The position numbers were made by a program, and so were the translations under genes. The notes below the pieces were generated by a model that saw only the letters and a program-made list of their open reading frames with translations, was not told the DNA's origin and did not search any database. Below, one piece after another: positions 1-9,180 of a stretch of 64,000 bases of DNA. Each line of letters opens with the position of its first letter. The stretch's first letter is position 1. Source of the stretch: Mesorhizobium sp. ES1-4 (GTDB lineage: Bacteria > Pseudomonadota > Alphaproteobacteria > Rhizobiales > Rhizobiaceae); assembly GCF_020164745.1 (NCBI RefSeq), contig NZ_JAIUGV010000001.1, positions 124,001 to 188,000 of the forward strand, written 5' to 3'.

Positions 1-102
1 GCCGCGGAGATCCGCGAATACCGCGGTCCCGAGCCTTACAAGGGCAAGGGTGTCCGTTACGCTGGCGAGAAGATCGTCCGCAAGGAAGGCAAGAAGAAGT
101 AA
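1..102 (+). CDS. rplF: 50S ribosomal protein L6, C-terminal part (5' cut by window)
   Basis: The frame is open from base 1 and reads [20 protein letters not shown], then a Lys-rich end before TAA at 100-102. The [11 protein letters not shown] block is the conserved C-terminal segment of bacterial L6, which binds 23S rRNA near the sarcin-ricin loop. Only the last 33 residues are inside the window. The next gene, rplR, follows in the usual spc-operon order. Identity is firm despite the truncation because of both motif and position. Confidence 0.93.
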   Translation, partial: AAEIREYRGPEPYKGKGVRYAGEKIVRKEGKKK

Positions 103-115
103 TCGGCTGGGCCTT

Positions 116-134
116 GAAAAGTCGCGGACTTTTC
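116..134 (+). other. hairpin in the rplF-rplR spacer
   Basis: GAAAAGTC (116-123), GCG loop, GACTTTTC (127-134) is a perfect 8-bp stem with a 3-nt loop. A second small hairpin, AGGCG-CTT-CGCCT, lies at 184-196. No T-run follows, so these are more likely RNA processing or stability elements inside the operon than terminators. The spacer is 137 bases, long for this operon. Confidence 0.4.
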
Positions 135-239
135 GGACAGGACCAAGCCACGGAAGTGTAACGCCGCGGGGAGCGGTCGCGGGAGGCGCTTCGCCTACCG
201 CACATGGCGGCCCCCGATTTTGAAGGCAAGGAAGACATC

Positions 240-599
240 ATGGGTACTAAGGAAGCCATCCAGCGCCGCGCGCAACGCGTCCGCCGCCAGATCAAGAAGG
301 TCGCCGGCGAACGTCCGCGTCTTTCGGTGCACCGCACGTCGAAGAACATCTATGTCCAGGTGATCGACGACGCCAAGGGCCACACCATCGCTGCCGCCTC
401 GACGCTTGAGAAGGACCTCAAGGGTTCGCTCAAGACCGGCGCCGACACCGCGGCCGCTGCCGCGATCGGCAAGCTGATCGCCGAGCGCGCTACCAAGGCC
501 GGCGTCAAGGAAGTTGTGTTCGACCGTGGCCCGTACATCTATCACGGCCGCGTCAAGGCACTGGCCGAGGCTGCCCGCGAAGGCGGCCTCAGCTTCTGA
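240..599 (+). CDS. rplR: 50S ribosomal protein L18
   Basis: This 119-residue protein starts [10 protein letters not shown] and contains [18 protein letters not shown] and the C-terminal [20 protein letters not shown], the hallmark of bacterial L18, which binds 5S rRNA. The ATG at 240 is chosen over an in-frame ATG at 204 because it gives the family length and has a purine-rich GGCAAGGAAG stretch just upstream. It sits between rplF and rpsE as in other spc operons. The N-terminal Arg-rich region fits rRNA contact. Confidence 0.96.
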   Translation: MGTKEAIQRRAQRVRRQIKKVAGERPRLSVHRTSKNIYVQVIDDAKGHTIAAASTLEKDLKGSLKTGADTAAAAAIGKLIAERATKAGVKEVVFDRGPYIYHGRVKALAEAAREGGLSF

Positions 600-675
600 T
601 TTTTCGCCGTCGGCGACCCAAAGTGGCGCCGGCAATCAGCAACCCGTGCTTCCGGAAAAGAACAAGGAACAGGAT

Positions 676-1239
676 ATGGCACAGGAACGTAGGGAAGGCG
701 GCCGCGGCCGCGAGCGTGAAGAGCGCGACGACGGCATGGTGGACAAGCTCGTCCACATCAATCGCGTCGCCAAGGTCGTCAAGGGTGGCCGCCGCTTCGG
801 CTTTGCCGCACTCGTCGTCGTCGGCGACCAGAAGGGCCGCGTCGGCTTCGGCCACGGCAAGGCGCGCGAAGTGCCGGAAGCCATCCGCAAGGCAACCGAA
901 TCGGCCAAGCGCGACATGATCTTCGTGCCGCTGCGCTCGGGCCGCACGCTGCACCACGACGTCGAAGGACGCTGGGGCGCGGGCCGCGTGCTGCTGCGCG
1001 CCGCCAAGCAGGGTACCGGCATCATCGCCGGCGGCCCGATGCGCGCCGTCTTCGAGACGCTCGGCATGCATGACGTGGTCGCCAAGTCGATGGGTTCGTC
1101 GAATCCATACAACATGGTTCGCGCCACCTTCGACGCGCTGAAGAGCCAGATGCATCCCAAGGATGTGGCAGCCGCGCGCGGCATCAAGTATTCGACCCTT
1201 CAGGCCCGCCGCGGCACCGCCGTCGCGGCTGAAGAATAG
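676..1239 (+). CDS. rpsE: 30S ribosomal protein S5
   Basis: This 187-residue protein starts [13 protein letters not shown]; the Arg/Glu/Gly-rich N-terminal extension is typical of alphaproteobacteria. It is followed by the S5 double-stranded-RNA-binding fold ([19 protein letters not shown]) and the C-terminal domain with [21 protein letters not shown]5 acts in decoding fidelity and small-subunit assembly. ATG 676 is chosen because an AACAAGGAACAGG ribosome-binding region precedes it; the frame is open further upstream but without family similarity. rpmD follows 24 bases later. Confidence 0.96.
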   Translation: MAQERREGGRGREREERDDGMVDKLVHINRVAKVVKGGRRFGFAALVVVGDQKGRVGFGHGKAREVPEAIRKATESAKRDMIFVPLRSGRTLHHDVEGRWGAGRVLLRAAKQGTGIIAGGPMRAVFETLGMHDVVAKSMGSSNPYNMVRATFDALKSQMHPKDVAAARGIKYSTLQARRGTAVAAEE

Positions 1240-1263
1240 TCGATCTGACCAGGGATTGTGACC

Positions 1264-1461
1264 ATGGCCAAGAAAGCAACCAAGACCATCACCGTTGAGC
1301 AGATCGGCTCGCCGATCCGCCGCCCGAAGGAACAGCGCGCGACGCTGGTCGGCCTCGGCCTCAACAAGATGCACAAGCAGCGCACGCTGGAAGATACGCC
1401 CTCAGTGCGCGGCATGATCGCCGCCGTCCAGCATCTCGTCCGCGTCGTGGACGAGGGCTGA
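1264..1461 (+). CDS. rpmD: 50S ribosomal protein L30
   Basis: A 65-residue protein beginning [20 protein letters not shown] with the conserved [20 protein letters not shown] stretch of bacterial L30. ATG 1264 is preferred over an in-frame GTG at 1258 because AGGGA at 1251-1255 is well spaced from it and the product matches the family length. It lies between rpsE and rplO as expected for the spc operon. L30 is a small 23S rRNA-binding protein of the large subunit. Confidence 0.95.
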   Translation: MAKKATKTITVEQIGSPIRRPKEQRATLVGLGLNKMHKQRTLEDTPSVRGMIAAVQHLVRVVDEG

Positions 1462-1483
1462 GCCAAAGCGCAGGAGAAGCAAG

Positions 1484-1957
1484 ATGAAACTCAACGATCT
1501 GCGTGACAAGGACGGCGCGACGCACTCCAAGAAGCGTCTCGGCCGCGGTATCGGCTCCGGTTCGGGCAAGACTGCCGGTCGCGGCGTCAAGGGCCAGAAG
1601 GCGCGTTCCGGCGTTGCCGTCAACGGCTTCGAGGGTGGCCAGATGCCGCTCTACCGGCGCCTGCCGAAGCGTGGCTTCAACAACATCTTCGCCAAGAGCT
1701 TCGTTGTCGTCTCGCTGGCCCGCATCCAGGAGGCCGTCGATGCCAAGAAGCTTGACGTCAAGGCGACCGTGACCGCCGAGGCGCTTGTCGCCGCCGGCGT
1801 CATCCGTCGCGTCAAGGATGGCGTGCGCGTGCTGTCGGACGGCGAACTCAAGGCCAAGCTTGCCTTCGACGTCGCCGGCGCCTCCAAGGCCGCGATCGAG
1901 AAGATCGAAAAGGCCGGCGGTTCGGTCAAGCTGCCGGAAAAGGCAGCTGCCGAGTAA
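1484..1957 (+). CDS. rplO: 50S ribosomal protein L15
   Basis: This 157-residue protein begins [20 protein letters not shown]. It carries the Gly/Lys-rich [20 protein letters not shown] segment that threads into 23S rRNA, then [19 protein letters not shown], the L15 signature. CAGGAG about 8 bases before the ATG supports the start. It is followed by secY after 193 bases, with a hairpin between them. Family and position agree fully. Confidence 0.96.
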   Translation: MKLNDLRDKDGATHSKKRLGRGIGSGSGKTAGRGVKGQKARSGVAVNGFEGGQMPLYRRLPKRGFNNIFAKSFVVVSLARIQEAVDAKKLDVKATVTAEALVAAGVIRRVKDGVRVLSDGELKAKLAFDVAGASKAAIEKIEKAGGSVKLPEKAAAE

Positions 1958-2030
1958 CGGCAATTTGAAGCGCGGCCGGCAAGAGTGGCATCCGTTTTTG
2001 CTTTCGATCGCGCTTTGATCTGCTCAATTT

Positions 2031-2054
2031 AGCGGCCGCGTTGACGCGGCCGCT
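2031..2054 (+). other. GC-rich hairpin between rplO and secY
   Basis: AGCGGCCGCG (2031-2040), TTGA loop, CGCGGCCGCT (2045-2054) is a perfect 10-bp stem. It is followed by TGCATGTTTAC, not a strong T-run, so it may be an attenuator or an RNase-processing and mRNA-stability element that separates secY-adk expression from the ribosomal protein genes. Confidence 0.5.
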
Positions 2055-2150
2055 TGCATGTTTACAGCCCGGAGCTTATCTCGTGAGCTTCGGTGAAACG
2101 CACCGCCTGACCTCACGGGCCATCAAGCGTTACCAAGCGGAGAATCAGGC

Positions 2151-3491
2151 ATGGCTTCGGCTGCTGAACAACTAGCCTCGAATCTGAATTTCTCGGCCTT
2201 CGCCAAGGCGGAGGACCTGAAGAAGCGCATCTGGTTCACCATCGGCGCGTTGCTCGTCTACCGTCTCGGCACCTACATCCCGCTTCCCGGCATCAATCCC
2301 GATGCCTTTGCCCATGCCTTCTCTTCGCAAAGCAAGGGCGTGCTCGGCATGTTCAACATGTTCGCCGGCGGCGCCGTGCAGCGCATGGCGATTTTTGCGC
2401 TTGGCATCATGCCTTACATTTCCGCCTCGATCATCATGCAGCTGATGACCTCGGTCATTCCCTCGCTGGAAGCGCTGAAGAAGGAAGGCGAGCAGGGCCG
2501 CAAGGTCATCAACCAGTACACGCGCTACGGCACCGTCCTTCTGGCGCTGGTGCAGGCCTACGGCATTTCGGTGGGCCTCGAGAACGGCAACGGCATCGTC
2601 AATGACCCAGGCATGTTCTTCCGTCTCTCGACCGTTGTAACGCTGGTCGGCGGAACCATGTTCCTGATGTGGCTTGGCGAGCAGATCACCGCGCGCGGCA
2701 TCGGTAACGGCATTTCGCTGATCATCTTCTCCGGCATCGTCGCGGGCCTGCCGCGTGCCATATCCGGCACACTGGAACTCGGCCGTACCGGCGCGCTGTC
2801 TACCGGCCTGATCCTGGCGATCATCGTGCTGGCCATTGTCGTCATCGCGCTCATCGTGTTCTTCGAGCGCGCCCAGCGCCGTTTGCTGATCCAGTATCCA
2901 AAGCGCCAGGTCGGCAACCGCATGTTCCAGGGCGATACCTCGCACCTGCCGCTCAAGCTCAACACGTCGGGCGTCATCCCGCCGATTTTCGCGTCGTCGC
3001 TGCTCCTGCTGCCGGCCACTGTCGCGGGCTTCTCGCAGACGACCAATATGCCGGCCTGGGCGAGCACCATCCTGGCCTCGCTCGGCCACGGCCAGCCGCT
3101 CTACATGGCATTCTACGCGGCGATGATCGTGTTCTTCGCCTTCTTCTACACTGCGATTGTCTTCAACCCGACGGACACCGCCGACCAGCTCAAGAAGCAT
3201 TCGGGCTTCATCCCGGGCTACCGCCCTGGCGAGCGCACCGCCGATTACATCGATTACGTCCTCACCCGCATCACCGTCGTCGGCGCCATCTATCTGGTGC
3301 TGGTGTGCCTGCTGCCGGAGTTCCTGATCTCGGCGACTGGCGTACCATTCTACCTTGGTGGCACATCGCTTCTGATCGTGGTCAGTGTCACGCTCGATAC
3401 GGTTGCGCAGATTCAGGGTCACCTGATCGCGCATCAGTATGAAGGCCTGATCAAGAAGTCGAAGCTGCGCGGGGGGAAGAAAGCCAGATGA
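2151..3491 (+). CDS. secY: preprotein translocase subunit SecY
   Basis: A 446-residue polytopic inner-membrane protein with ten hydrophobic segments and SecY signatures: [13 protein letters not shown] near the N-terminus, [40 protein letters not shown] and [20 protein letters not shown]. SecY forms the protein-conducting channel with SecE and SecG. ATG 2151 follows an AAGCGGAGAATCAGGC leader. The stop overlaps the adk start by four bases (ATGA), so the two are translationally coupled, the usual secY-adk arrangement. Confidence 0.96.
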   Translation: MASAAEQLASNLNFSAFAKAEDLKKRIWFTIGALLVYRLGTYIPLPGINPDAFAHAFSSQSKGVLGMFNMFAGGAVQRMAIFALGIMPYISASIIMQLMTSVIPSLEALKKEGEQGRKVINQYTRYGTVLLALVQAYGISVGLENGNGIVNDPGMFFRLSTVVTLVGGTMFLMWLGEQITARGIGNGISLIIFSGIVAGLPRAISGTLELGRTGALSTGLILAIIVLAIVVIALIVFFERAQRRLLIQYPKRQVGNRMFQGDTSHLPLKLNTSGVIPPIFASSLLLLPATVAGFSQTTNMPAWASTILASLGHGQPLYMAFYAAMIVFFAFFYTAIVFNPTDTADQLKKHSGFIPGYRPGERTADYIDYVLTRITVVGAIYLVLVCLLPEFLISATGVPFYLGGTSLLIVVSVTLDTVAQIQGHLIAHQYEGLIKKSKLRGGKKAR

Positions 3492-4084
3492 GGTTGATTT
3501 TGCTTGGGCCGCCAGGGGCGGGTAAGGGGACACAAGCACAAAGACTGGTAGAAAGACACGGCATACCCCAGCTCTCGACGGGTGACATGCTGCGTGCCGC
3601 CGTTCAGGCGGGTACCGAGGTCGGCAAGCGCGCCAAGGCGGTGATGGATGCCGGCGAACTGGTATCCGACGCCATCGTCAACGCCATCGTCGCTGAACGT
3701 ATCGACCAGCCCGACTGCGCCAGGGGTTTTATCCTCGACGGCTACCCGCGTACGCTTGTGCAAGCCGATGCGGTTGAATCGATGCTCTCGGAGCGAGGCA
3801 TTGGTCTCGACACTGTTGTCGAACTCGTCGTTGACGACAGGGCCCTGGTCGGTCGGATCGTCAAGCGCGCCGATGATGCCAAGGCGTCCGGCCAGCCGGT
3901 GCGCAAGGACGACAATCCGGCTGTGTTCGAAGAGCGCCTGCGGGAGTACTACAAGAAGACCGCTCCGCTGACCGGCTATTATTACGCCAAGGGCAAGCTC
4001 AAGACCGTGGACGGCATGGCCAGTATCGATGCGGTTACCGCCGAGATCGAAGCCGTGCTCGCGGCGGCGGCAAAGGCGCGGTAA
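3488..4084 (+). CDS. adk: adenylate kinase (short form)
   Basis: A 198-residue cytosolic enzyme interconverting ATP + AMP and 2 ADP. It shows the Walker A loop GPPGAGKGT at residues 7-15, the AMP-binding STGDMLRA block and FILDGYPRT. The LID region after [10 protein letters not shown] is short (about 20 residues shorter than the E. coli long form) and has no zinc Cys ligands, the normal short type in rhizobia. The start overlaps the secY stop (ATGA). Transcription with secY is expected. Confidence 0.95.
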   Translation: MRLILLGPPGAGKGTQAQRLVERHGIPQLSTGDMLRAAVQAGTEVGKRAKAVMDAGELVSDAIVNAIVAERIDQPDCARGFILDGYPRTLVQADAVESMLSERGIGLDTVVELVVDDRALVGRIVKRADDAKASGQPVRKDDNPAVFEERLREYYKKTAPLTGYYYAKGKLKTVDGMASIDAVTAEIEAVLAAAAKAR

Positions 4085-4208
4085 GGGAATTTAGAGATTA
4101 AGCTTGACGGAGACGGCTCGCTGCGGTATGGCGGCCCGTCTTCCTATCAGGTGCGCACTTTGCTTGTCCGCAAGGGCAAGGCAGTCGCTTTGAACTGGAA
4201 ACTCCCGC

Positions 4209-4286
4209 ATGGGCCGGCCTCCACCGGACGCGGGGCAATTTGGATAGCGTCGGACCTGCCTTGTTTTTGAGGGTTGGCCGGCCCAT
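4209..4286 (+). promoter_or_regulatory. long-range inverted repeat in the rpsM leader
   Basis: ATGGGCCGGCC (4209-4219) and its exact reverse complement GGCCGGCCCAT (4276-4286) lie 56 bases apart in the 219-base spacer between adk and rpsM. The second arm ends 17 bases before the rpsM ATG. If transcribed, the pair would form a long-range stem closing a roughly 56-nt loop next to the ribosome-binding region. A role in autogenous control of rpsM-rpsK-rpoA-rplQ is inference. Confidence 0.45.
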
Positions 4287-4303
4287 ATGGAGTAGAGAAG
4301 AAA

Positions 4304-4672
4304 ATGGCTCGTATAGCCGGCGTCAACATTCCGACCAACAAGCGCGTCGTCATCGCGCTTCAATACATCCACGGCATTGGCAAGAAGTTCGCCCAGGAGA
4401 TCGTCGACAAGGTCGGCATCCCGGCCGAGCGCCGCGTCAACCAGCTGACCGACGCGGAAGTGCTGCAGATCCGCGAGACGATCGACCGCGACTACCAGGT
4501 CGAGGGCGACCTGCGCCGCGAAGTGTCGATGAACATCAAGCGTCTGATGGATCTCGGCTGCTACCGCGGCCTGCGTCACCGCCGCTCGCTGCCGGTTCGC
4601 GGCCAGCGCACGCACACCAATGCACGTACCCGCAAGGGCCCGGCCAAGTCGATCGCCGGCAAGAAGAAGTAA
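4304..4672 (+). CDS. rpsM: 30S ribosomal protein S13
   Basis: A 122-residue protein starting [19 protein letters not shown], with [17 protein letters not shown] (helix-hairpin-helix), [27 protein letters not shown] and the basic C-terminal tail [19 protein letters not shown]13 sits in the 30S head and contacts P-site tRNA. ATG 4304 is preceded by AGAGAAG; longer in-frame upstream reading has no similarity. It heads the rpsM-rpsK-rpoA-rplQ group; rpsD is absent from it, as usual in alphaproteobacteria. Confidence 0.96.
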   Translation: MARIAGVNIPTNKRVVIALQYIHGIGKKFAQEIVDKVGIPAERRVNQLTDAEVLQIRETIDRDYQVEGDLRREVSMNIKRLMDLGCYRGLRHRRSLPVRGQRTHTNARTRKGPAKSIAGKKK

Positions 4673-4735
4673 GTGAGCGATTAGCCAGTAGCCATTGGCG
4701 GGTAGGGATACCCATTCGTCATTGGCCTGCTCACT
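4672..4735. repeat. cruciform-like element between rpsM and rpsK
   Basis: Outer arms AGTGAGC (4672-4678) and GCTCACT (4729-4735) enclose an inner hairpin GGGTA-GGGA-TACCC (4700-4713), flanked by GCCATTGG and CATTGGC near-repeats. The element fills most of the 127-base rpsM-rpsK spacer, unusual inside a ribosomal operon. It looks like a degraded small interspersed repeat. No second copy was found by eye in this window. Confidence 0.35.
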
Positions 4736-4799
4736 ACTCGCTTATCAAGGTGGAGCCGCTGGCATTACGGCGGTGTAGAGATCAACTGAAAGGACTACC

Positions 4800-5189
4800 A
4801 TGGCCAAGGAAGCCGCTCGTGTTCGCCGCCGCGAACGCAAGAATATCTCGTCGGGCGTTGCCCACGTCAATTCGACCTTCAACAACACGATGATCACCAT
4901 CACCGACGCGCAGGGCAATTCTATCGCGTGGTCGTCGGCCGGTGCCCAGGGCTTCAAGGGTTCGCGCAAGTCGACCCCGTTCGCCGCCCAGATGGCTGCC
5001 GAGGACGTTGCCAAGAAGGCCCAGGAACACGGCATGCGCATGCTCGAAGTCGAGGTCTGCGGACCGGGCTCCGGCCGTGAATCGGCGCTGCGCGCCCTGC
5101 AGGCGGCCGGCTTCACCATCACCTCGATCCGTGATGTGACGCCGATCCCGCACAATGGCTGCCGCCCGCGCAAGAAGCGCCGCGTCTAA
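4800..5189 (+). CDS. rpsK: 30S ribosomal protein S11
   Basis: A 129-residue protein with [20 protein letters not shown] near the N-terminus, [20 protein letters not shown] in the middle, and the C-terminal [20 protein letters not shown], all S11 signatures. S11 lies on the 30S platform near the mRNA exit. ATG 4800 is preceded by GAAAGGACTACC. rpoA follows after 102 bases. Identity is certain from motif and operon position. Confidence 0.96.
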   Translation: MAKEAARVRRRERKNISSGVAHVNSTFNNTMITITDAQGNSIAWSSAGAQGFKGSRKSTPFAAQMAAEDVAKKAQEHGMRMLEVEVCGPGSGRESALRALQAAGFTITSIRDVTPIPHNGCRPRKKRRV

Positions 5190-5291
5190 TACTATCGAAC
5201 GCCGCGCGAACGCTTACAAAAGCGTTCCTCCACGGTATTCCAGGTCGCCCGCCACGATTGGATGGTGGCGGGTCAACGGAAGGAAAGCATC

Positions 5292-6302
5292 ATGATCCAG
5301 AAAAATTGGCAAGAGCTGATCAAGCCGAACAAGATCGAGTTCTCGTCGAAGAAGAAGACGCTGACCACACTGGTCGCCGAGCCGCTCGAGCGTGGCTTTG
5401 GCCTGACGCTCGGCAACGCACTGCGTCGCGTGCTTCTGTCTTCGCTGCGCGGTGCGGCCGTCACCGCCGTGCAGATCGACGGCGTTCTGCATGAATTCTC
5501 GTCTATCGCCGGCGTACGCGAGGACGTGACTGATATCGTCCTCAACATCAAGGAAATCGCCATCCGCATGGAAGGCGACGGCCCCAAGCGCATGGTCGTG
5601 CGCAAGCAGGGACCGGGCGCGGTTCTTGCCGGCGACATCCAGACGGTTGGCGACGTCGAGATCCTCAATCCCGACCACGTCATCTGCACGCTGGACGAAG
5701 GCGCTGAAATCCGCATGGAATTCACCGTCGACACCGGCAAGGGCTACGTGCCGGCCGAGCGCAACCGCGCCGAAGACGCGCCGATTGGCCTGATCCCGGT
5801 CGACAGCCTCTATTCGCCGGTCAAGAAGGTCTCCTACAAGGTCGAGAACACCCGCGAGGGCCAGGTTCTTGACTATGACAAGCTGACCATGACCATCGAG
5901 ACCGATGGCTCGATCTCGGGCGAGGACGCGGTGGCTTTCGCCGCCCGCATCCTGCAGGACCAGCTTGGCTTGTTCGTCAACTTCGACGAACCGCAGAAGG
6001 AAGTCGCCGCCGAAGCCGTCACCGAGCTCGCCTTCAACCCGGCGCTGCTCAAGAAGGTCGACGAACTCGAGCTTTCGGTGCGTTCGGCCAACTGCCTGAA
6101 GAACGACAACATCGTCTACATCGGCGATCTCATCCAGAAGACCGAAGCCGAGATGCTGCGCACCCCGAACTTCGGCCGCAAGTCGCTGAACGAGATCAAG
6201 GAAGTGCTGGCGGCGATGGGCTTGCATCTCGGCATGGAAGTGCCGGACTGGCCGCCGGAAAACATCGAAGACCTCGCAAAGCGTTACGAAGACCAATATT
6301 GA
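5292..6302 (+). CDS. rpoA: DNA-directed RNA polymerase alpha subunit
   Basis: A 336-residue subunit beginning [17 protein letters not shown]. The N-terminal assembly domain carries [20 protein letters not shown] (dimer and beta contacts). A linker near residues 230-250 leads to the C-terminal domain with [20 protein letters not shown] and [18 protein letters not shown], which binds UP elements and activators. ATG 5292 is preferred over an in-frame ATG at 5262 because GGAAGGAAAG is correctly spaced and the length equals the alphaproteobacterial norm. It lies between rpsK and rplQ. Confidence 0.96.
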
Positions 6303-6364
6303 GCATGAATTCCAAGGATCGGCGGCATGAGCCGCTCGATCCGACGGTCATGCGGAAAACCATC

Positions 6365-6380
6365 AGAGGCCGTGGCCTCT
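6365..6380 (+). other. small hairpin in the rplQ leader
   Basis: AGAGGCC (6365-6371) and GGCCTCT (6374-6380) form a compact hairpin 26 bases before the rplQ ATG. There is no T-run. It may tune rplQ translation relative to rpoA, but this is inference. Confidence 0.3.
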
Positions 6381-6406
6381 TGAACAACTGAAGAAGGAAA
6401 AGAGCC

Positions 6407-6835
6407 ATGCGCCACGGTTTCAAAGGCCGCCGCTTCGCCCGCAGCATAAGCCACCGCAAGTCGATGTTCGCCAACCTGGCGGTGTCGCTGCTCGAGCACG
6501 AGCAGATCGTCACCACTCTGCCGAAGGCGAAGGACCTGCGTCCGATCGTCGAGAAGCTGGTGACGCTCGGCAAGCGCGGCGACCTGCACGCCCGCCGCCA
6601 GGTGATCGCGCAGATCGGCAATGAAGGCGTCGTCAAGCGTCTGTTCGACATCATCGCGCCTCGCTATGCCACCCGCAACGGCGGCTACCTGCGCATCATG
6701 AAGGCGGGCTTCCGTCACGGCGACAATGCCGCGATGGCGGTCATCGAGTTCGTCGATCGCGACACCGACGCCAAGGGTGCCGGCGACCGCGCCCGCCTCG
6801 AGGCGGAAGGCACGGATGAAGCCGCGGCCGCATAA
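6407..6835 (+). CDS. rplQ: 50S ribosomal protein L17
   Basis: A 142-residue protein starting [20 protein letters not shown], then [24 protein letters not shown] and [20 protein letters not shown] blocks of L17, with a short acidic/Ala-rich tail typical of alphaproteobacteria. AAGAAGGAAAAGAGCC precedes ATG 6407. It closes the ribosomal superoperon and is followed by a strong terminator at 6861-6882. Confidence 0.96.
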   Translation: MRHGFKGRRFARSISHRKSMFANLAVSLLEHEQIVTTLPKAKDLRPIVEKLVTLGKRGDLHARRQVIAQIGNEGVVKRLFDIIAPRYATRNGGYLRIMKAGFRHGDNAAMAVIEFVDRDTDAKGAGDRARLEAEGTDEAAAA

Positions 6836-6860
6836 GGTTTCGCTTTCCAAGGTGAATTAG

Positions 6861-6882
6861 AGGGGCCTGCGGGCCCCTTTTT
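6861..6882 (+). terminator. Rho-independent terminator after rplQ
   Basis: AGGGGCC (6861-6867), a 4-nt loop, GGCCCCT (6872-6878), then TTTT. The stem is GC-rich and the T-run immediate. It marks the end of the ribosomal/secY/rpoA transcription unit. Confidence 0.85.
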
Positions 6883-6901
6883 GCTGTCGAAGCAATAGTC
6901 G

Positions 6902-7507
6902 CTAGACTAGCGAGTTGAGGTATTCTTGTCCGCCAATCGGGTTCCAGTCAATCGCGCCTGTTATCTGGTCTACCGCAGGGTGCGGATACGAATAGATGCT
7001 GTCTATCTTCGTTCGATGATCGATATCGCTTATCAATTGGCATACGGACACGCTGTTCAAATATTTTTCGGTATCCCGATCTTCGATGAAATCCGTATCA
7101 ATCCGGAAATGAATCTGGAGAGGCCCCGCGCAGATGTTCAGGTCGATATCGCCGGTCGATGCCGTGTAGAAGAGCATGGCCTCGACTGGCGGCCAAAGGT
7201 TCGCGGCCAGAATTTGCGATGGCTTTGTCTTTCCGCTGAACCCATCCAGCGAAAGCGAAACGCGATCTGTGACGGCCTCCAATTTGCCTTTTAAGTAACT
7301 GGCGTGCTCGATTTGAAACCAGTTCATCTGGTGAGGCGGCTCCCTATCGAAGGAAAATTCGAGCTTTCCGAATGTCCAGTAATCAGGATCGGCATGCTCG
7401 GGCGTGCCGAGCAATTCGGCAATCTCAGCCCTTGTTATGCCGGGGGAGATTGAGCCCAATCTCCCGGTCTTCAAAAGGTCGCGGAATGACAGCAGTTGTT
7501 TTTTCAT
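6902..7507 (-). CDS. hypothetical protein, not recognised
   Basis: The product is about 201 residues from ATG 7507; a TTG at 7534 would give 210. Neither start has a good Shine-Dalgarno. No signal peptide or membrane segment is visible. The N-terminal part, SPGITRAEIAELLGTPEHAD followed by WTFGKLEFSF, resembles the 'MTRAEVRELLGEP...W.YG.LEF.F' opening of small immunity-like proteins, but this is weak. It is flanked by rplQ and a Deg protease and reads opposite to both. Its composition is visibly more A/T-rich than the neighbours, suggesting acquisition. Confidence 0.6.
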   Translation of the reverse strand: MKKQLLSFRDLLKTGRLGSISPGITRAEIAELLGTPEHADPDYWTFGKLEFSFDREPPHQMNWFQIEHASYLKGKLEAVTDRVSLSLDGFSGKTKPSQILAANLWPPVEAMLFYTASTGDIDLNICAGPLQIHFRIDTDFIEDRDTEKYLNSVSVCQLISDIDHRTKIDSIYSYPHPAVDQITGAIDWNPIGGQEYLNSLV

Positions 7508-7646
7508 GAGGGTCGATGAGGTTTTCAATTTCAAGTTCAGATATATAGCGGCTTTGTCGCTTAAAATAATCGGATTTCAGCGGCTTAGCCTTTCATTTTG
7601 CACAATCGTCGGGACAATGCGCCCGAACTCGCTTGGAGGAATCGGA

Positions 7647-9140
7647 ATGCGCGCCAAAACACTGTCCCTTGTTCTGCTCTGCGCCTTCATGGTGTTCGCA
7701 GCCGCACCGGCAGTCCGGCAGGCGCTGGCCGAGGACGCTGCCAAGCCCGCCGATCCGGGTCTCTCCGACGTGCTGACCGATCTGCTGCATGGCGTCGAAG
7801 GTCAGAACTCCACCTCCGGCCCGGACAAGCGTGTGCCGTTCGGGCGTGACGAAGTGCAGCTTTCGTTCGCGCCGCTGGTCAAGCAGACGGCGCCGGCCGT
7901 GGTCAACGTTTATGCCTCGCAGACGGCCAAGGTCACGTCACCTTTTGAAGGCGATCCTTTCTTCGAGGAATTTTTCGGCCGTGCGCAGCCGCGTGCGCAG
8001 TCGTCGCTGGGATCGGGTGTGCTCGTCGATCCAAGCGGCGTCGTCGTCACCAACTTCCACGTCATCAAGGATGCCGACGAGGTCAAGGTGGCGACCGCCG
8101 ACGGGCGCGAATTCACCAGCAAGGTCATGCTCAAGGACGAGACGCTCGATCTTGCCGTGCTCAAGATCGAGTCCGACAAGCCGTTCCCGGTCATCGCCAT
8201 CGGCGATTCCGACGCGCTCGAGGTCGGCGATCTGGTGTTAGCCATCGGCAATCCCTTCGGTGTCGGCCAGACCACCACCAGCGGCATTGTTTCGGCACTT
8301 GCCCGCAGCCACATCGGCGTTTCGGATTCGGGCTATTTCATCCAGACCGACGCTGCCATCAATCCCGGCAATTCCGGCGGCGCGCTGATCAACATGGGCG
8401 GCCAGCTGGTTGGCATCAATACGGCCATCTACAGCCGCAGCGGCGGCTCGATCGGCATCGGCTTTGCCATCCCCGCCAACATGGTGCGGGCTTTCGCCGA
8501 TGCCGCCAAGGCCGGCCTCGATTTCTTCGAACGGCCCTATATCGGTGCCGAGTTCGAAGCGGTGACGCCGCAGATCGCCGAATCGCTCGGGATGGAAAAG
8601 CCGACGGGGGCGCTGGTCTCCTCGGTCGACGCGACGGGCCCTGCTGGCAAGGCGGGGCTGAAGCCGGGCGATGTCGTGCTGCAGGTCAATGGCAAGCCGG
8701 TCGAGAGCATCGAGGCGCTGGACTATCGCATGGCGACGCTGTCGATCGGCACCAAGGCGAATTTCGCGGTCCTGACCAAGGGCCAGCAAGCAACCATGGA
8801 TATCGCGTTGGAGCGTGCGCCGGAAGGTGCGAAAGCCTCGGAAGTGACGCTGCATGGCCGCAGCCCGTTCTCCGGCGCCAAGGTTGCGGAACTGTCGCCG
8901 CGGCTCGCCCAGAAGCTTGGCCTGCGCACCGGCCTGAAGGGCGTGACGGTGATCGACATCAACCGTGATTCGCCGGCCGCCGATTTCGGCTTTCAGCCTG
9001 GCGATATCGTGCGCGAGGTCAACGGCACCACCATCGACACCGCCGCAACGTTGGCGCAAGTAGCCCAGCAGGATACGCGCTGGTGGCGCTTTACCGTCGA
9101 GCGCGGCGGGCAGATACTGCGCCAGGTGTTGCGTTACTGA
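7647..9140 (+). CDS. Do/DegP-family periplasmic serine endopeptidase
   Basis: A 497-residue exported protease. A Sec signal (MRAKTLSLVLLCAFMVFAAA, cleavage near AxA) is followed by a trypsin-like domain with the triad H138 (TNFHVIKD), D168 (TLDLAVLKI) and S243 (NPGNSGGAL), then two PDZ domains with IGAEFEAV / LKPGDVVLQVNG and GFQPGDIVREVNG. ATG 7647 has GGAGGA upstream; the frame is open back to 7404 without family similarity. It handles misfolded envelope proteins. Which paralogue (DegP, DegQ or MucD) cannot be settled here. rarA follows 40 bases later. Confidence 0.92.
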   Translation: MRAKTLSLVLLCAFMVFAAAPAVRQALAEDAAKPADPGLSDVLTDLLHGVEGQNSTSGPDKRVPFGRDEVQLSFAPLVKQTAPAVVNVYASQTAKVTSPFEGDPFFEEFFGRAQPRAQSSLGSGVLVDPSGVVVTNFHVIKDADEVKVATADGREFTSKVMLKDETLDLAVLKIESDKPFPVIAIGDSDALEVGDLVLAIGNPFGVGQTTTSGIVSALARSHIGVSDSGYFIQTDAAINPGNSGGALINMGGQLVGINTAIYSRSGGSIGIGFAIPANMVRAFADAAKAGLDFFERPYIGAEFEAVTPQIAESLGMEKPTGALVSSVDATGPAGKAGLKPGDVVLQVNGKPVESIEALDYRMATLSIGTKANFAVLTKGQQATMDIALERAPEGAKASEVTLHGRSPFSGAKVAELSPRLAQKLGLRTGLKGVTVIDINRDSPAADFGFQPGDIVREVNGTTIDTAATLAQVAQQDTRWWRFTVERGGQILRQVLRY

Positions 9141-9180
9141 GTTCGATCCGGACGGGCCGGACTCCAACCTGAAGATGTGA

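Noticed and set aside
2172..3539. 455-residue open frame on minus across secY
   Set aside because: Shadow of secY; no recognisable domain and no ribosome-binding site.
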